In this document: piece by piece, positions 45,594 through 54,868 of the stretch
How positions within the stretch are numbered: position 1 is the first letter of the stretch
Layout: the number at the start of each line of letters is the position of its first letter
Source of the DNA: Faecalibacter macacae
GTDB lineage: Bacteria; Bacteroidota; Bacteroidia; Flavobacteriales; Weeksellaceae
Assembly (NCBI RefSeq): GCF_003687725.1
Contig: NZ_RDOJ01000004.1
Span: forward strand, 1 to 64,000
DNA length: 64,000 bases
Direction of reading: 5' to 3'
The notes under the pieces: generated by a model
The model's database searches: none
The model's input: only the letters and a program-made list of their open reading frames with translations
Told to the model about the DNA's origin: nothing
Position numbers and translations under genes: made by a program

Positions 45594-46901
45594 TTATTTT
45601 TGTCTAAAATAAATTTCGATTGGAACACCTGAGAAATCAAACTCGCGTCTTAAATGATTTTCAATAAAACGTTTGTAAGGTTCTTTCACATATTGTGGTA
45701 AGTTCGCAAAGAATGCAAACTGAGGTGTTTTTGTAGGTAATTGTGTTACATACTTAATCTTAATATACTTTCCTTTGATTGCTGGAGGAGGAGTAATCTC
45801 GATAATAGGTAACATAATTTCGTTTAATTTACTTGTACGAATACGACGCGTACGGTTTTCGAAAACACGTATAAATGTTTCTACAGCCTTGTGTACACGT
45901 TGTTTTGTTAACGCAGAAATAAATAAGATTGGAACATCGTTAAAAGGAGCGATACGTCTACGGATTTGATCTTCAAATTCTTTCATCGTATTTGTTTCTT
46001 TCTCAACTAAATCCCATTTGTTGATTAAGATAACTACACCTTTTTTGTTTCTTTCAGCTAAGTATAAGATATTTAAATCCTGAGCTTCAATACCACGTGT
46101 AGCATCTACAACTAAAACACAAACATCACATTCTTCGATAGAACGGATAGAGCGCATTACAGAGTAAAACTCTAAATCCTCACTTACTTTACCTTTTTTA
46201 CGCATTCCGGCAGTATCTACTAAGACGAATTCTTGCCCGAATTTGTTATAAAGTGTTTCAATAGAATCACGAGTTGTTCCGGCGATATCAGTAACAATGT
46301 TACGTTCTTCACCTAATAAAGCATTAATGAAAGTAGATTTTCCTGCGTTTGGACGTCCAACGATTGTTACACGAGGTAAACCTTCGTATGGATCTTCGTA
46401 AACTACGTCTTCAAAACAATCAACTACTTCATCTAATAATTCACCTGTACCCGATCCTGTCATTGCAGAAATCGTGTGCATTTTTTCGAAACCTAAGTTA
46501 TAAAACTCGTAAGTATCGTGTAAATTTTTGTTAGTATCAACCTTGTTCACAACTAAGAATGTAGGCTTCTTAGTGCGTCTTAAAAGGTTGCCAACTTCCT
46601 TATCCATGTCCGTTAAACCAGCTTGATTATCTACAACGAATAAAATAACATTTGCTTCGTCGATAGCTAATTCTACTTGCTTACGAATCTCTTCTTCAAA
46701 GGTATCATCTGAACCAACGACATACCCTCCGGTATCAATTACGGTAAATTCTTTACCAATCCACTCCGATTTTCCATAGTGACGGTCACGTGTAACACCA
46801 GAAGTATCATCTACGATAGCCTGTCTTTTTTGGATTAATCGGTTGAAGAAAGTTGATTTACCAACGTTTGGTCTTCCTACAATTGCAACTAAATTTGACA
46901 T
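45594..46901 (-). CDS. der: Ribosome-assembly GTPase Der
   Basis: Der (EngA) helps assemble the large ribosomal subunit. It has two tandem GTPase domains, GRPNVGKST near the start and GRPNAGKST near residue 180, each with its DTGG/DTAGM switch and NKxD motif (NKVD, NKWD), and a C-terminal KH-like domain. From the chosen start [10 protein letters not shown] it has 435 residues. An in-frame ATG at 46916 would lie upstream of the -7 box (46906-46913), so it cannot be on the transcript from that promoter. A terminator follows. Confidence 0.97.
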   Translation of the reverse strand: MSNLVAIVGRPNVGKSTFFNRLIQKRQAIVDDTSGVTRDRHYGKSEWIGKEFTVIDTGGYVVGSDDTFEEEIRKQVELAIDEANVILFVVDNQAGLTDMDKEVGNLLRRTKKPTFLVVNKVDTNKNLHDTYEFYNLGFEKMHTISAMTGSGTGELLDEVVDCFEDVVYEDPYEGLPRVTIVGRPNAGKSTFINALLGEERNIVTDIAGTTRDSIETLYNKFGQEFVLVDTAGMRKKGKVSEDLEFYSVMRSIRSIEECDVCVLVVDATRGIEAQDLNILYLAERNKKGVVILINKWDLVEKETNTMKEFEDQIRRRIAPFNDVPILFISALTKQRVHKAVETFIRVFENRTRRIRTSKLNEIMLPIIEITPPPAIKGKYIKIKYVTQLPTKTPQFAFFANLPQYVKEPYKRFIENHLRREFDFSGVPIEIYFRQK

Positions 46902-46905
46902 GCTG

Positions 46906-46913
46906 CAAAGGTA
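46906..46913 (-). promoter_or_regulatory. -7 box of der, 4 bases from the start codon
   Basis: Minus-strand TACCTTTG, an exact TAnnTTTG match, ends 4 bases before the der ATG at 46901. Transcription starting about 4-8 bases after the box would give an mRNA with little or no leader. Confidence 0.65.
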
Positions 46914-47031
46914 CAACGTTTTGATATAATCTTAATTATGAAATTTTGATTTAGAAAAATAAATAAAATTCTTAGGTTTTATCAAGCTTTTCAGCCATTT
47001 ATGATGTATTTTTAATCAAAATTCTAACCTT

Positions 47032-47949
47032 GTGTCAAGCATTATATTATTATTTCTCTGCTTATTTATTGGTTTAGGAATCAAAAGATTACCTAATTTC
47101 CCTAAGAATACACATGTTGTTTTAAATCAATTTGTCTTATTCATTTCTTTACCGGCGATGGCTTTGTATCATTTGCCTGAAATTAAGTTGAGTTGGGATT
47201 TATTGTTCCCAGCTTCTGTTGCGTACATTGGATTTTTATTCGCAGCATTGTTGTTTATTCCTCTTGGAAAGTATTTTGGATGGTCTAATAAATTGATTGG
47301 CTGTTTGCTTTTGACAGCAGGTCTAGGGAATACTTCTTTTGTTGGTATTCCAGTAATACAGGCACTGTACGGTGATGAAGGTATAAAAACATTAATTATT
47401 GTTGATATTCCAGGAACTGTGGTCGTATTGTCTAGTTTAGGAATGTTAACTGCAATGAGTTATTCAAAAGGAGAGAAGAGTTTCAAATTGATTCTAATTA
47501 TTTTAATCAAGTTTCCGCCATTTATAGCCTTTTTAGTAGGTTTAGCTATGTTGATGTTGAATATTCACTTTACAACAGAAATAAAGGATGTTTTGGGGAA
47601 ATTAATGGCAACTGTTAGTCCTTTAGCATTAGTATCAGTTGGTTTTCAACTAAAAATTGAAAGAAGAAGCAAGCATTGGAAGTTTTTAGCATTAGGACTA
47701 TTCTATTGTCTATTTATTTGGCCAATGTTTTGTTTTTTAATTTATTGTTTAGGATTTAAACAAGATGGATTGCCGATAAAAGTTTCTATAATGGAAGCAG
47801 CAATGCCGCCAATGATTACAGGAGCTATTGTTGCGGTGCAATATGGTTTAAAACCAAGATTAGCTAATATGATGATTGGAGTTGGAATTCCATTATCATT
47901 TCTAACAATGGCAATTTGGTATGTATTTTTAGAATGGTATTTAAAATAA
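47032..47949 (+). CDS. AEC family transporter
   Basis: A 305-residue inner-membrane protein with about 10 helices, of the auxin-efflux-carrier/malonate permease family. Landmarks are FVLFISLPAMALYHLP, LTAGLGNTSFVGIPVIQALYG and MEAAMPPMITGAIVA, the paired half-repeats of the family. Substrates are often organic acids; none can be assigned. The start is a GTG directly before SSIILLF, as no suitable ATG precedes it. It converges on the nucleotidyltransferase gene across a shared terminator. Confidence 0.88.
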   Translation: MSSIILLFLCLFIGLGIKRLPNFPKNTHVVLNQFVLFISLPAMALYHLPEIKLSWDLLFPASVAYIGFLFAALLFIPLGKYFGWSNKLIGCLLLTAGLGNTSFVGIPVIQALYGDEGIKTLIIVDIPGTVVVLSSLGMLTAMSYSKGEKSFKLILIILIKFPPFIAFLVGLAMLMLNIHFTTEIKDVLGKLMATVSPLALVSVGFQLKIERRSKHWKFLALGLFYCLFIWPMFCFLIYCLGFKQDGLPIKVSIMEAAMPPMITGAIVAVQYGLKPRLANMMIGVGIPLSFLTMAIWYVFLEWYLK

Positions 47950-47985
47950 AAAAAAGGATTGAAATTAATTTCAATCCTTTTTTTT
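47946..47985. terminator. Bidirectional terminator, long perfect palindrome
   Basis: A perfect inverted repeat centred between 47966 and 47967 (arm AAAGGATTGAAATT and longer) with A/T runs at both ends. It serves the AEC transporter on one side and the nucleotidyltransferase, which stops at 47987, on the other. Confidence 0.9.
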
Positions 47986-47986
47986 G

Positions 47987-48421
47987 TTATGCTTTCTTTA
48001 AAAGTTTCATTTGTTCTTTTTCCGCGACAACTTTTCTTAATCCAGAGCTTGAAAAACGGTGATCTCTTGAGTTGTAATATAACTCGATTCCTTTTTCTTC
48101 GCAATACTCACGTCCTGTAAAGTTTTTATCTTGGTATTCAATTCCTAATATACGAACATCAACTTTAAAAGATTTTAAAATGTCTTCTAAATCTTGTTCA
48201 GTTGCGTAAGGAACAATTTCATCTACAAACTTACATCCCTTTAATTGGATGTATCTTTCTACTACAGTTTGTGTAGGTTTATTTTTTTCTGGTCTATCTA
48301 ATGTTGGATCCGTTTGTAGTCCTACAATTAAATAATCGCAGTGTTCTTTAGCGTCTTCTAGCATTTTGATGTGCCCAGCGTGTAATAAATCAAAAGCACT
48401 AAATGTAATTCCAATTTTCAT
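47987..48421 (-). CDS. Cytidylyltransferase-like nucleotidyltransferase
   Basis: A 144-residue enzyme of the TagD/glycerol-3-phosphate cytidylyltransferase-like family. ITFSAFDLLHAGHIKMLEDA has the HxGH nucleotide-binding motif, and SRDHRFSSSGLRK is the equivalent of RTxGISTT. It should attach CMP or AMP to a phosphorylated alcohol or sugar, giving an activated precursor. The substrate is not clear. It is 46 bases downstream of the cupin gene, which suggests both serve sugar or polyol activation for surface glycans. Confidence 0.87.
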   Translation of the reverse strand: MKIGITFSAFDLLHAGHIKMLEDAKEHCDYLIVGLQTDPTLDRPEKNKPTQTVVERYIQLKGCKFVDEIVPYATEQDLEDILKSFKVDVRILGIEYQDKNFTGREYCEEKGIELYYNSRDHRFSSSGLRKVVAEKEQMKLLKKA

Positions 48422-48467
48422 AGTTTTTACTTTTTATAGAGTTAAGAGGAGTAGTTAGTTTTATAGG

Positions 48468-48815
48468 TTAATCGTTTCCACGATTATAATCGTCTTCAAT
48501 TCTGATGATATCTTCTTCTCCGAAGTATGTACCGTGTTGAACTTCAATAAAAATTAAAGTTTCTTCACCAATATTTTGGATTCTATGTTTAGCTTGTAAT
48601 GGAATAATTACAACTTCTCCAGCGTTGTAGATAGTATCAACATCGTCTAAAGTTACTTTTGCAGTACCTTTAACGATAGTCCAAACTTCAGCTCTGTGTT
48701 GGTGGTACTGGTAAGATAAACGACCACCTACATTAACTTCGATGCGTTTAACTTTATGTGTAGCTTCGTCTTCCAAGACAAAATATGTACCCCAAGGTCT
48801 ATTGCCAATTTCCAT
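48468..48815 (-). CDS. Stand-alone type II mannose-6-phosphate isomerase cupin
   Basis: A 115-residue single cupin domain equal to the C-terminal part of bifunctional GDP-mannose pyrophosphorylase/phosphomannose isomerases. RPWGTYFVLEDE opens it, and LSYQYHQHRAEVWTIVKGTA has the metal His/Glu residues, followed by VVIIPLQAKHRIQN. It could interconvert mannose-6-phosphate and fructose-6-phosphate or act as a related sugar isomerase. The pyrophosphorylase domain is not in the window. Confidence 0.85.
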   Translation of the reverse strand: MEIGNRPWGTYFVLEDEATHKVKRIEVNVGGRLSYQYHQHRAEVWTIVKGTAKVTLDDVDTIYNAGEVVIIPLQAKHRIQNIGEETLIFIEVQHGTYFGEEDIIRIEDDYNRGND

Positions 48816-48915
48816 ATGCTATTCTGTATTTTATTAAAACATGAGTTTTAACTTATCTGCAAGTTAAAGATTTTTTCCCTTTAAACTTATGTTTAGTATT
48901 TTTTTAATTTTAAAT

Positions 48916-48947
48916 AAAAAAAACCTCAAACAATTTGCTTGAGGTTT
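48916..48947 (-). terminator. Terminator after tRNA-Phe
   Basis: Arms AAACCTCAA and TTGAGGTTT with a 9-base loop, followed on the minus strand by a T run. It begins 11 bases past the tRNA 3' end. Confidence 0.85.
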
Positions 48948-48958
48948 CTTAAAGAAAG

Positions 48959-49031
48959 TGGTGCCTCCAGGAATCGAACCAGGGACACAAGGATTTTCAG
49001 TCCTTTGCTCTACCAACTGAGCTAAGGCACC
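48959..49031 (-). tRNA. tRNA-Phe (anticodon GAA)
   Basis: A 73-base cloverleaf read on the minus strand: acceptor GGTGCCT/AGGCACC with discriminator A, D loop with the usual GG, anticodon loop CTGAAAA, and T arm CCTGG-TTCGATT-CCTGG. All conserved tertiary positions are standard, unlike the tRNA-Arg. CCA is not encoded. PheS, its charging enzyme, is encoded 5 kb upstream. Confidence 0.98.
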
Positions 49032-49047
49032 TTCTTAATTGGGACTG

Positions 49048-49079
49048 CAAATATACGCATCGAATTTTGATTAATCCAA
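49048..49079 (-). promoter_or_regulatory. Promoter of tRNA-Phe
   Basis: On the minus strand TTGGAT (49074-49079), an 18-base spacer and TATATTTG (49048-49055), 16 bases before the tRNA. Both boxes and the spacer length are identical to those of tRNA-Arg. Confidence 0.78.
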
Positions 49080-49182
49080 ATGTTTTATGAAATATTTTTT
49101 ATAATTTTTAATTAATCTGTTTTATAGTATTGATTATGATAGATATAAAATTAAATTTAATTTTAAAATATTTTTTGAATCA

Positions 49183-50661
49183 ATGGAAATAAGTAGAGTG
49201 TTACTACAAATTTGGGAATTTTTACAGCAATGGTATTGGATTCCACTTTTGTTGATATATGGAGGAGTTTTAACAACAATTTTATTAGGAAATGGAAATC
49301 CAACGAAAACAAAAGCCTGGATTTTGGTCATTATTTTTATACCAATTGTTGGGATAATATTGTATTATTTTTTTGGGCAAAAGTTTAAAAAAGAAAAGTA
49401 TTTTAAATCTTTAGATATAAAAAGTACATTAGAGATAAAACGAAATTGGGATTCTTTTAATCTATTTTCAAAAGCTGAATTTGATTTTATTCGAGAGAAT
49501 GTAGGTGTACAATCAGAAGTTTTTCAATTACTTAATCATACTTATTCGTCTCCGCCAATGCTTAATAATAAGGTGACTTTATTAAAAAATGGTGAAGAAA
49601 AATTCCCTAAGTTTTTAGACGCAATACGAAATGCAAAACATCACATACATTTAGAATATTATATTTTTAATGAAGATGATATAGGTAACGAAATTATTAA
49701 TTTATTAATTAAGAAGTCTGAAGAAGGTGTTATTGTTCGTATTACAACAGATGATTTTGGGTCGCCTAAATTCAATAAAAATGCTTTAAAAAGGTTTGAG
49801 AATACGAATGTTAACTACCAAACTTTTTTACCTGTTCATTTCAACTCATTGGCTGATTCTAATTTTAGAAATCACAGAAAAATTCTGATTGTTGATGGAA
49901 AAACTGCTTTTATCGGAGGAATTAATATATCTGATAAATACATTAATAACGGAAAGTTTGATTTGTATTGGAGAGATACTTCTGTAATGATAGAAGGTGA
50001 TGCAGTCAATTTTTTACAACTTCGTTTTTGGATGAATTGGGCTATGGTTTCAGGAGAAAAATTTATTGTAAATGATTACGATTATCTTCCAATTCAACCT
50101 AATAATATTGGTAAATCGTTAGTTGGTTTTGCATTTACTTCGCCTGGATCTGAAGTACAATCAGCAGTTGAATCAATGATTTTAGCCATCTTTTTAGCAA
50201 AGAAAAAAGTAAGATTAACAACACCATATTTTATTCCAAGTGAAGAGTTTGAGTCTGCATTGAAAATCGCGATAAATAGAAGGGTAGAAGTTGAATTAAT
50301 TTTACCTAAAAAAGGTGATTCGATAATCGTTCAAGAAGCTTCAATGTCGTTTCTTATTCGATTGATGAAACAAGGTTTAAAAGTTTATTTGTACGAGAAA
50401 GGTTTTATTCATGCAAAAACGATTTCGATAGATGAGGATATTGCTTTTGTTGGAACTGTAAATTTAGATAATAGAAGTTTTTATATTAATTTTGAAATTA
50501 CGACTGTGATCCATGATGTTGATTTTATAAAAGAATTGAATTCACATTTCGAAATAGATAAAGTAGATTCATCTATTTTAACTTATAATTTATGGAAAAA
50601 TCAACCAATTTATAGACGTGCTTTTGCTTCAATTTGTAGATTATTAGCACCTTTGTTGTAA
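49183..50661 (+). CDS. cls: Cardiolipin synthase
   Basis: A 492-residue inner-membrane phospholipase-D-type enzyme that condenses two phosphatidylglycerols to cardiolipin. Two N-terminal membrane helices (about 20-40 and 47-65) precede two HKD catalytic motifs, HRKILIVDGKTAFIGG and HAKTISIDEDIAFVGTVN, both complete. It ends in a hydrophobic RRAFASICRLLAPLL as Cls proteins do. The GNAT gene follows 3 bases later. Confidence 0.96.
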   Translation: MEISRVLLQIWEFLQQWYWIPLLLIYGGVLTTILLGNGNPTKTKAWILVIIFIPIVGIILYYFFGQKFKKEKYFKSLDIKSTLEIKRNWDSFNLFSKAEFDFIRENVGVQSEVFQLLNHTYSSPPMLNNKVTLLKNGEEKFPKFLDAIRNAKHHIHLEYYIFNEDDIGNEIINLLIKKSEEGVIVRITTDDFGSPKFNKNALKRFENTNVNYQTFLPVHFNSLADSNFRNHRKILIVDGKTAFIGGINISDKYINNGKFDLYWRDTSVMIEGDAVNFLQLRFWMNWAMVSGEKFIVNDYDYLPIQPNNIGKSLVGFAFTSPGSEVQSAVESMILAIFLAKKKVRLTTPYFIPSEEFESALKIAINRRVEVELILPKKGDSIIVQEASMSFLIRLMKQGLKVYLYEKGFIHAKTISIDEDIAFVGTVNLDNRSFYINFEITTVIHDVDFIKELNSHFEIDKVDSSILTYNLWKNQPIYRRAFASICRLLAPLL

Positions 50662-50664
50662 GTT

Positions 50665-51138
50665 ATGGAAATAAGATTAACACTTTTAGAGGAAAAGAAT
50701 ATTGTAAAGGAACTTTTTATCAAAGAATGGAATTCTGATATAATGATTTCAAAGAATCAAAAGCATTTTGTTGAAAATTTAGAGTCGATTATTGCTGTTG
50801 TTGATAAAGAAATTATAGGTTTATTAACTTTTAATATAATAAATAAACAGGCAGAAATTGTTTCTTTGGATAGTTTTAATGAAGGAAAAGGTATTGGAAC
50901 AAAATTGTTAGATTTTACTTTAAATTATTTTAAAAATCTATATTTAGACCGTATTTGGTTAATTACATCCAATGATAATTGCCATGCAATAAGATTTTAT
51001 CAAAAAAGAGGATGGAAAATGGTAAACATTCATTTCAATGCGATTGAAGAAGCTCGTTTATTAAAACCTCAAATTCCAATGTTTGGATATGATGGAATTC
51101 CTATTTTACATGAAATAGAATTTGAATATAGTTTATGA
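50665..51138 (+). CDS. GNAT family N-acetyltransferase
   Basis: A 157-residue acetyltransferase. The acetyl-CoA loop is the divergent FNEGKGIGTKLLDFTLNYF (Q/R-x-x-G-x-G/A type), followed by RIWLITSNDNCHAIRFYQKR and GWKMVNI, the usual B motif. The substrate is unknown. It sits between cls and a tiny membrane-protein gene whose ATG overlaps its TGA (ATGA), so the three are probably co-expressed. Confidence 0.9.
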   Translation: MEIRLTLLEEKNIVKELFIKEWNSDIMISKNQKHFVENLESIIAVVDKEIIGLLTFNIINKQAEIVSLDSFNEGKGIGTKLLDFTLNYFKNLYLDRIWLITSNDNCHAIRFYQKRGWKMVNIHFNAIEEARLLKPQIPMFGYDGIPILHEIEFEYSL

Positions 51139-51305
51139 AAGAAATTAGTTTTAAAAAGGTATTAATCGTTCTTGTAGTTTTGATTATAGCCTATATAGCA
51201 ATCGATGCGCTACTGAATTGGGAAGAAGCAAAATCAGCTTTTAATCAAGGTTATAACGATATGAATACGATTAACGAACAACGTTCAAAAGAACATTTAC
51301 AATAA
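51135..51305 (+). CDS. Small single-span membrane protein (56 residues)
   Basis: An ORF of 56 codons starting with ATG at 51135, which shares ATGA with the GNAT stop. It encodes MKEISFKKVL, a hydrophobic helix of about residues 9-24 (VLIVLVVLIIAYIAID), then a polar tail with SAFNQGYNDM and ending KEHLQ. The stop-start overlap, the basic N-terminus before a membrane helix, and no competing ORF support it as a real gene. Bacteroidetal small proteins with a similar tail exist as I recall. Function unknown. Confidence 0.75.
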   Translation: MKEISFKKVLIVLVVLIIAYIAIDALLNWEEAKSAFNQGYNDMNTINEQRSKEHLQ

Positions 51306-51331
51306 AAAAGCGACTATTAATGAGATACGGT

Positions 51332-52288
51332 CTATTTTTTACAAAAATCTAAAATATAATTTCTTACACTAAAATCTGAAAGTTTACCTATTTCATAAAA
51401 CTTATTACAGGCAGTTTCTTTGTAGTCTAAAGCTAAATATAAAATCGCTATTTGTTTTTTTGTTGATTTTATCAATAGTTGTGCAGAATTTTCATCTTTA
51501 ATTGCTTTTTCAAAAGAAGGAGATAATTCTACAACTTTTTTAAAGTTATTGTTGTTATAATTGTCTTCAATTTTATCTTTAATCGTTCTAATTGTAGAGT
51601 TTAAATAAAAACTTCCAAGTAGATCTAAATTAATTTTAGTTTCGATAAATAAGTTATGAATTGTATTGTTTTTGAAATAAGTTTCTGATTTTATTAATAA
51701 ATTAGAAATTGTTTGATCAAACTTCGTAGAAGGAGAGATTTGAATATTTTCAATCTTGTTAAAAGAATTCAAAATAAATTTTATCTGAAATTCTTTATTT
51801 TTTTGACTAATTCCAATTTCATTTAATTCACGAATTAAATAACTTTCTAGTGGAACATTTTGTTCAAAAGAATAATTTGCGATGCCATTATCATAAATAT
51901 AATCCGTATTTTCTGAAACTGAAGGAACAAAATCTGGGTGTTTTTTTAATAAATCCTCACGTTTTAAAAAGAAGTGTTTTAAATTACTCCCTTTAATTTG
52001 AGTAATTAAGTAACCATCTTTAAAACTATAATTGATCGTTTGTAAAGGATAATTAATTTGTCCATTTTTAAATTCTACAAATTCATTTTTAACACCATTT
52101 ACTTTGAAATAATCCTCTTTAATTTCATAAATCAATGATTGTGAATAATCAGGATGATTAATTTCTAGTGGTTTAAAATCTTCGTATAAAGTTCGGACAA
52201 GTATCCAGTTACCAAAAAGTTTAGTTTCTTGAGAAAATGTGTATACGTGTAAGAGAAAAAGAATTAAACTGAAAAGTATTTTTGGCAT
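51332..52288 (-). CDS. Exported hypothetical protein
   Basis: A 318-residue protein with a signal peptide (about 1-18, ending TFSQ). Its opening GNWILVRTLYEDFKPLEI resembles lipocalin-type beginnings found in secreted bacteroidetal proteins. The middle region has a short segment resembling the TonB C-terminal fold (KEFQIKFILNSFNKIENIQI), and the C-terminal 80 residues are helical with two Cys. I do not recognise a family. It is convergent with the small membrane-protein gene 27 bases away. Confidence 0.65.
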   Translation of the reverse strand: MPKILFSLILFLLHVYTFSQETKLFGNWILVRTLYEDFKPLEINHPDYSQSLIYEIKEDYFKVNGVKNEFVEFKNGQINYPLQTINYSFKDGYLITQIKGSNLKHFFLKREDLLKKHPDFVPSVSENTDYIYDNGIANYSFEQNVPLESYLIRELNEIGISQKNKEFQIKFILNSFNKIENIQISPSTKFDQTISNLLIKSETYFKNNTIHNLFIETKINLDLLGSFYLNSTIRTIKDKIEDNYNNNNFKKVVELSPSFEKAIKDENSAQLLIKSTKKQIAILYLALDYKETACNKFYEIGKLSDFSVRNYILDFCKK

Positions 52289-52350
52289 CGATAAATATTT
52301 TAACTAAAATACTATATTTCTTATTGTTTAAAGAAAATAAAATTCTAAAT

Positions 52351-52379
52351 AAAAAAGCCACTTCATTCGAAGTGGCTTT
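52351..52379 (-). terminator. Terminator after metG
   Basis: Eleven-base arms AAAGCCACTTC and GAAGTGGCTTT around ATTC, followed on the minus strand by T. Confidence 0.85.
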
Positions 52380-52412
52380 ATATTAATATGTTTTACTTTT
52401 TACAAAGAAATA

Positions 52413-54449
52413 TTATCCAACTTGAACACCGTTTGGCGTTTCTTCTTCTGGATTAACGAAAGTTAATTTACCATCAGCTTTATCTGCGAATAATAACATT
52501 CCGTGCGATTCGATTCCACGAATTTTACGAGGCGCTAAATTAGCTAAAACCATCGCTTGTTTTCCTACAACTTCTTCTAAAGTAAAGTGTTCTGCAATAC
52601 CAGAAACGATTGTACGTACATCCATTCCTGTATCAACTCTTAATTCGAATAATTTATCTGCTTTTTCAACTTTCTTCGCTTCTAAAATTGTTCCGATACG
52701 TATATCCATTTTTTGGAAATCATCAAAAGAAACTAATTCTTTTTGAGGTTCTGCATTTGGATTAGTCATATTATTTTTTACTTTACTTTCTTGTAATTTA
52801 TTAATTTGAGCTTCTACGGCTTGGTCTTCAATCTTACCAAAAATAAGTTCAGATTCACCTAATTGATGACCTTCAGTCACAAATTCATCTGTAGATTCTA
52901 AAGTATTCCAATCTGCTTTTTCTACATTCATCATTCGTAACATTTTTTCTGATGCAAATGGTAAAAATGGTTCAGCTAATTGTCCTAAAGCAACTGCGAT
53001 TTGAGTAGCTGCATTCATTATTCCTTTCACTTCTTCAGGATTATCACCTTTTTTCCAAGGTTCTTGCGCTTGTAAGAATTGATTTCCTAAACGAGCTAAG
53101 TTCATGTACTCTGTTAAAGCTGCACGGAATTCGTATTTCTCGATGTGTTCACCGATACGAGTAGCGAATCCTTTGATTTGAGCAACTTCTTCAAATTCCA
53201 TAGTTTTAGCAGGAACGATACCTTGGTAATATTTGTGAGATAAAACCATTACACGGTTGATGAAGTTTCCTAAAATACCTACTAATTCTGAGTTATTTTT
53301 CGTTTGGAAATCTTTCCAAGTAAAGTTGTTATCTTTATTTTCAGGCATATTTGCTGCTAATACATAACGTAAAGTATCTGCTTGACCTGGGAAATCTTCT
53401 AAATATTCGTGTGCCCAAACTGCCCAATTTCTTGAAGTAGAAATTTTATCATCTTCTAAGTTTAAGAACTCGTTTGCAGGTACATTATCTGGCATGATGT
53501 AATCACCGTGAGCCTTCATCATTGTTGGGAAAATAATACAGTGGAAAACGATATTATCTTTACCGATGAAATGAACTAATTTAGTCTCTTCATTTTGCCA
53601 GTAATCTTTCCAATCTTTTCCGTTTTTCTCAGCCCATTCTTGCGTGAAAGAGATATATCCAATAGGAGCATCAAACCAAACGTACATTACTTTTCCTTCA
53701 GCTCCTTCAACAGGAACTGGAATTCCCCAGTTAAGATCACGTGTCATTGCACGAGGTTTTAAACCATCATCTAACCATGATTTAACTTGTCCATAAACAT
53801 TCGATTTCCAATCATTTTTGTGTCCGTCAATAATCCATTCTTTTAAGAAATCTTGGTATTGATCTAATGGTAAATACCAGTTTTTAGTTTCTTTACGAAT
53901 TGGCGTATTTCCAGATAAAGCAGAACGAGGATTAACTAATTCTTCTGGGCTTAATGTAGACCCACATTTTTCGCATTGATCACCGTATGCGTCTGGATTT
54001 TGACATTTAGGACATTCTCCACGAATGTATCTATCAGCTAAAAATTCTTTAGCATCTTCATCGTAATATTGTTCTGTAACGTCTTCTGTAAACTTTCCGT
54101 TATTGTATAAAGTTTTGAAAAAATCTTGAGCTACTTCTCTGTGTTTATCTGAAGTTGTACGAGAATAAATATCGAATGTAACTCCGAAATTATCTAATGT
54201 AGTTTTAATATTTTCGTGGTAACGATCTACGATATCTTGTGGTGTAACACCTTCGTTTTTCGCACGAATTGTAATTGGAATACCGTGTTCGTCTGATCCA
54301 CCTATAAATGCTACATCTTTTCCTTTTCTTCTTAAGTAACGCGCAAAGATGTCAGAAGGAACATAAACTCCTGCCATATGCCCGATATGTAACGGTCCGT
54401 TTGCGTATGGTAACGCAGCCGTAATTGTATATCTATTAGTTTTACACAT
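52413..54449 (-). CDS. metG: Methionine-tRNA ligase
   Basis: A 678-residue class I synthetase. [14 protein letters not shown] is the HIGH motif; [18 protein letters not shown] is the zinc knuckle; and [12 protein letters not shown] occupies the KMSKS position with an altered sequence, which I recall in flavobacterial homologues. The C-terminal domain (about 565-678, with [19 protein letters not shown] and [10 protein letters not shown]) is a Trbp111-like tRNA-binding and dimerisation unit. A -7 box lies 24 bases upstream of the ATG. Confidence 0.98.
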   Translation of the reverse strand: MCKTNRYTITAALPYANGPLHIGHMAGVYVPSDIFARYLRRKGKDVAFIGGSDEHGIPITIRAKNEGVTPQDIVDRYHENIKTTLDNFGVTFDIYSRTTSDKHREVAQDFFKTLYNNGKFTEDVTEQYYDEDAKEFLADRYIRGECPKCQNPDAYGDQCEKCGSTLSPEELVNPRSALSGNTPIRKETKNWYLPLDQYQDFLKEWIIDGHKNDWKSNVYGQVKSWLDDGLKPRAMTRDLNWGIPVPVEGAEGKVMYVWFDAPIGYISFTQEWAEKNGKDWKDYWQNEETKLVHFIGKDNIVFHCIIFPTMMKAHGDYIMPDNVPANEFLNLEDDKISTSRNWAVWAHEYLEDFPGQADTLRYVLAANMPENKDNNFTWKDFQTKNNSELVGILGNFINRVMVLSHKYYQGIVPAKTMEFEEVAQIKGFATRIGEHIEKYEFRAALTEYMNLARLGNQFLQAQEPWKKGDNPEEVKGIMNAATQIAVALGQLAEPFLPFASEKMLRMMNVEKADWNTLESTDEFVTEGHQLGESELIFGKIEDQAVEAQINKLQESKVKNNMTNPNAEPQKELVSFDDFQKMDIRIGTILEAKKVEKADKLFELRVDTGMDVRTIVSGIAEHFTLEEVVGKQAMVLANLAPRKIRGIESHGMLLFADKADGKLTFVNPEEETPNGVQVG

Positions 54450-54472
54450 TTGATTGATAATCTATAGGATGG

Positions 54473-54480
54473 CAAAGATA
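54473..54480 (-). promoter_or_regulatory. -7 box for metG
   Basis: Minus-strand TATCTTTG is an exact TAnnTTTG match, 24 bases from the metG start codon. No clear -33 was found. Confidence 0.55.
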
Positions 54481-54538
54481 CGATTTGTTGTTGTTTGATT
54501 AATGGTATTTTCATAAATTTAAGACTGAATAATTTTCT

Positions 54539-54820
54539 ATGATAAATACAGAAGTAGAACCAGAAGAAATAACTAAGGCATCTATTGACAGAGAGTTAAT
54601 GGAAAAAGCTATGGTAGATGAAAAAATTCTAAATGTTTTGGAAAACATTCAGTTATTTCTGATTATCGGCTTAGTTGCGTTAATGATTTATATTACGTAC
54701 AAGCAAATTTCAGCTTACATTAAAAAGAAGCGAAAACAAGAAGAAGAGTTGTTGGATGAACAACGAAGAAATTTAATGAGAGATTACCACGTAAGTGATA
54801 GAGATAATTTGAATGAATAA
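54539..54820 (+). CDS. Small membrane protein with charged tails
   Basis: A 93-residue protein with one membrane helix (about 39-56, LFLIIGLVALMIYITYK), an acidic N-terminus and a strongly charged C-terminal helix KKKRKQEEELLDEQRRNLM that may form a coiled coil. It resembles small bacteroidetal membrane proteins of unknown function. It is divergent from metG and convergent with the PBP1A gene across a shared terminator. Confidence 0.7.
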   Translation: MINTEVEPEEITKASIDRELMEKAMVDEKILNVLENIQLFLIIGLVALMIYITYKQISAYIKKKRKQEEELLDEQRRNLMRDYHVSDRDNLNE

Positions 54821-54851
54821 AAAAAGCGACCTAAGTACTTAGGTCGCTTTT
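54818..54851. terminator. Bidirectional terminator
   Basis: Perfect 15-base arms (AAAAGCGACCTAAGT and complement) without a separate loop, with A/T runs at both ends, between the small membrane-protein gene and the PBP1A gene. Confidence 0.88.
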
Positions 54852-54868
54852 AATTTATCTTAAAGTTA

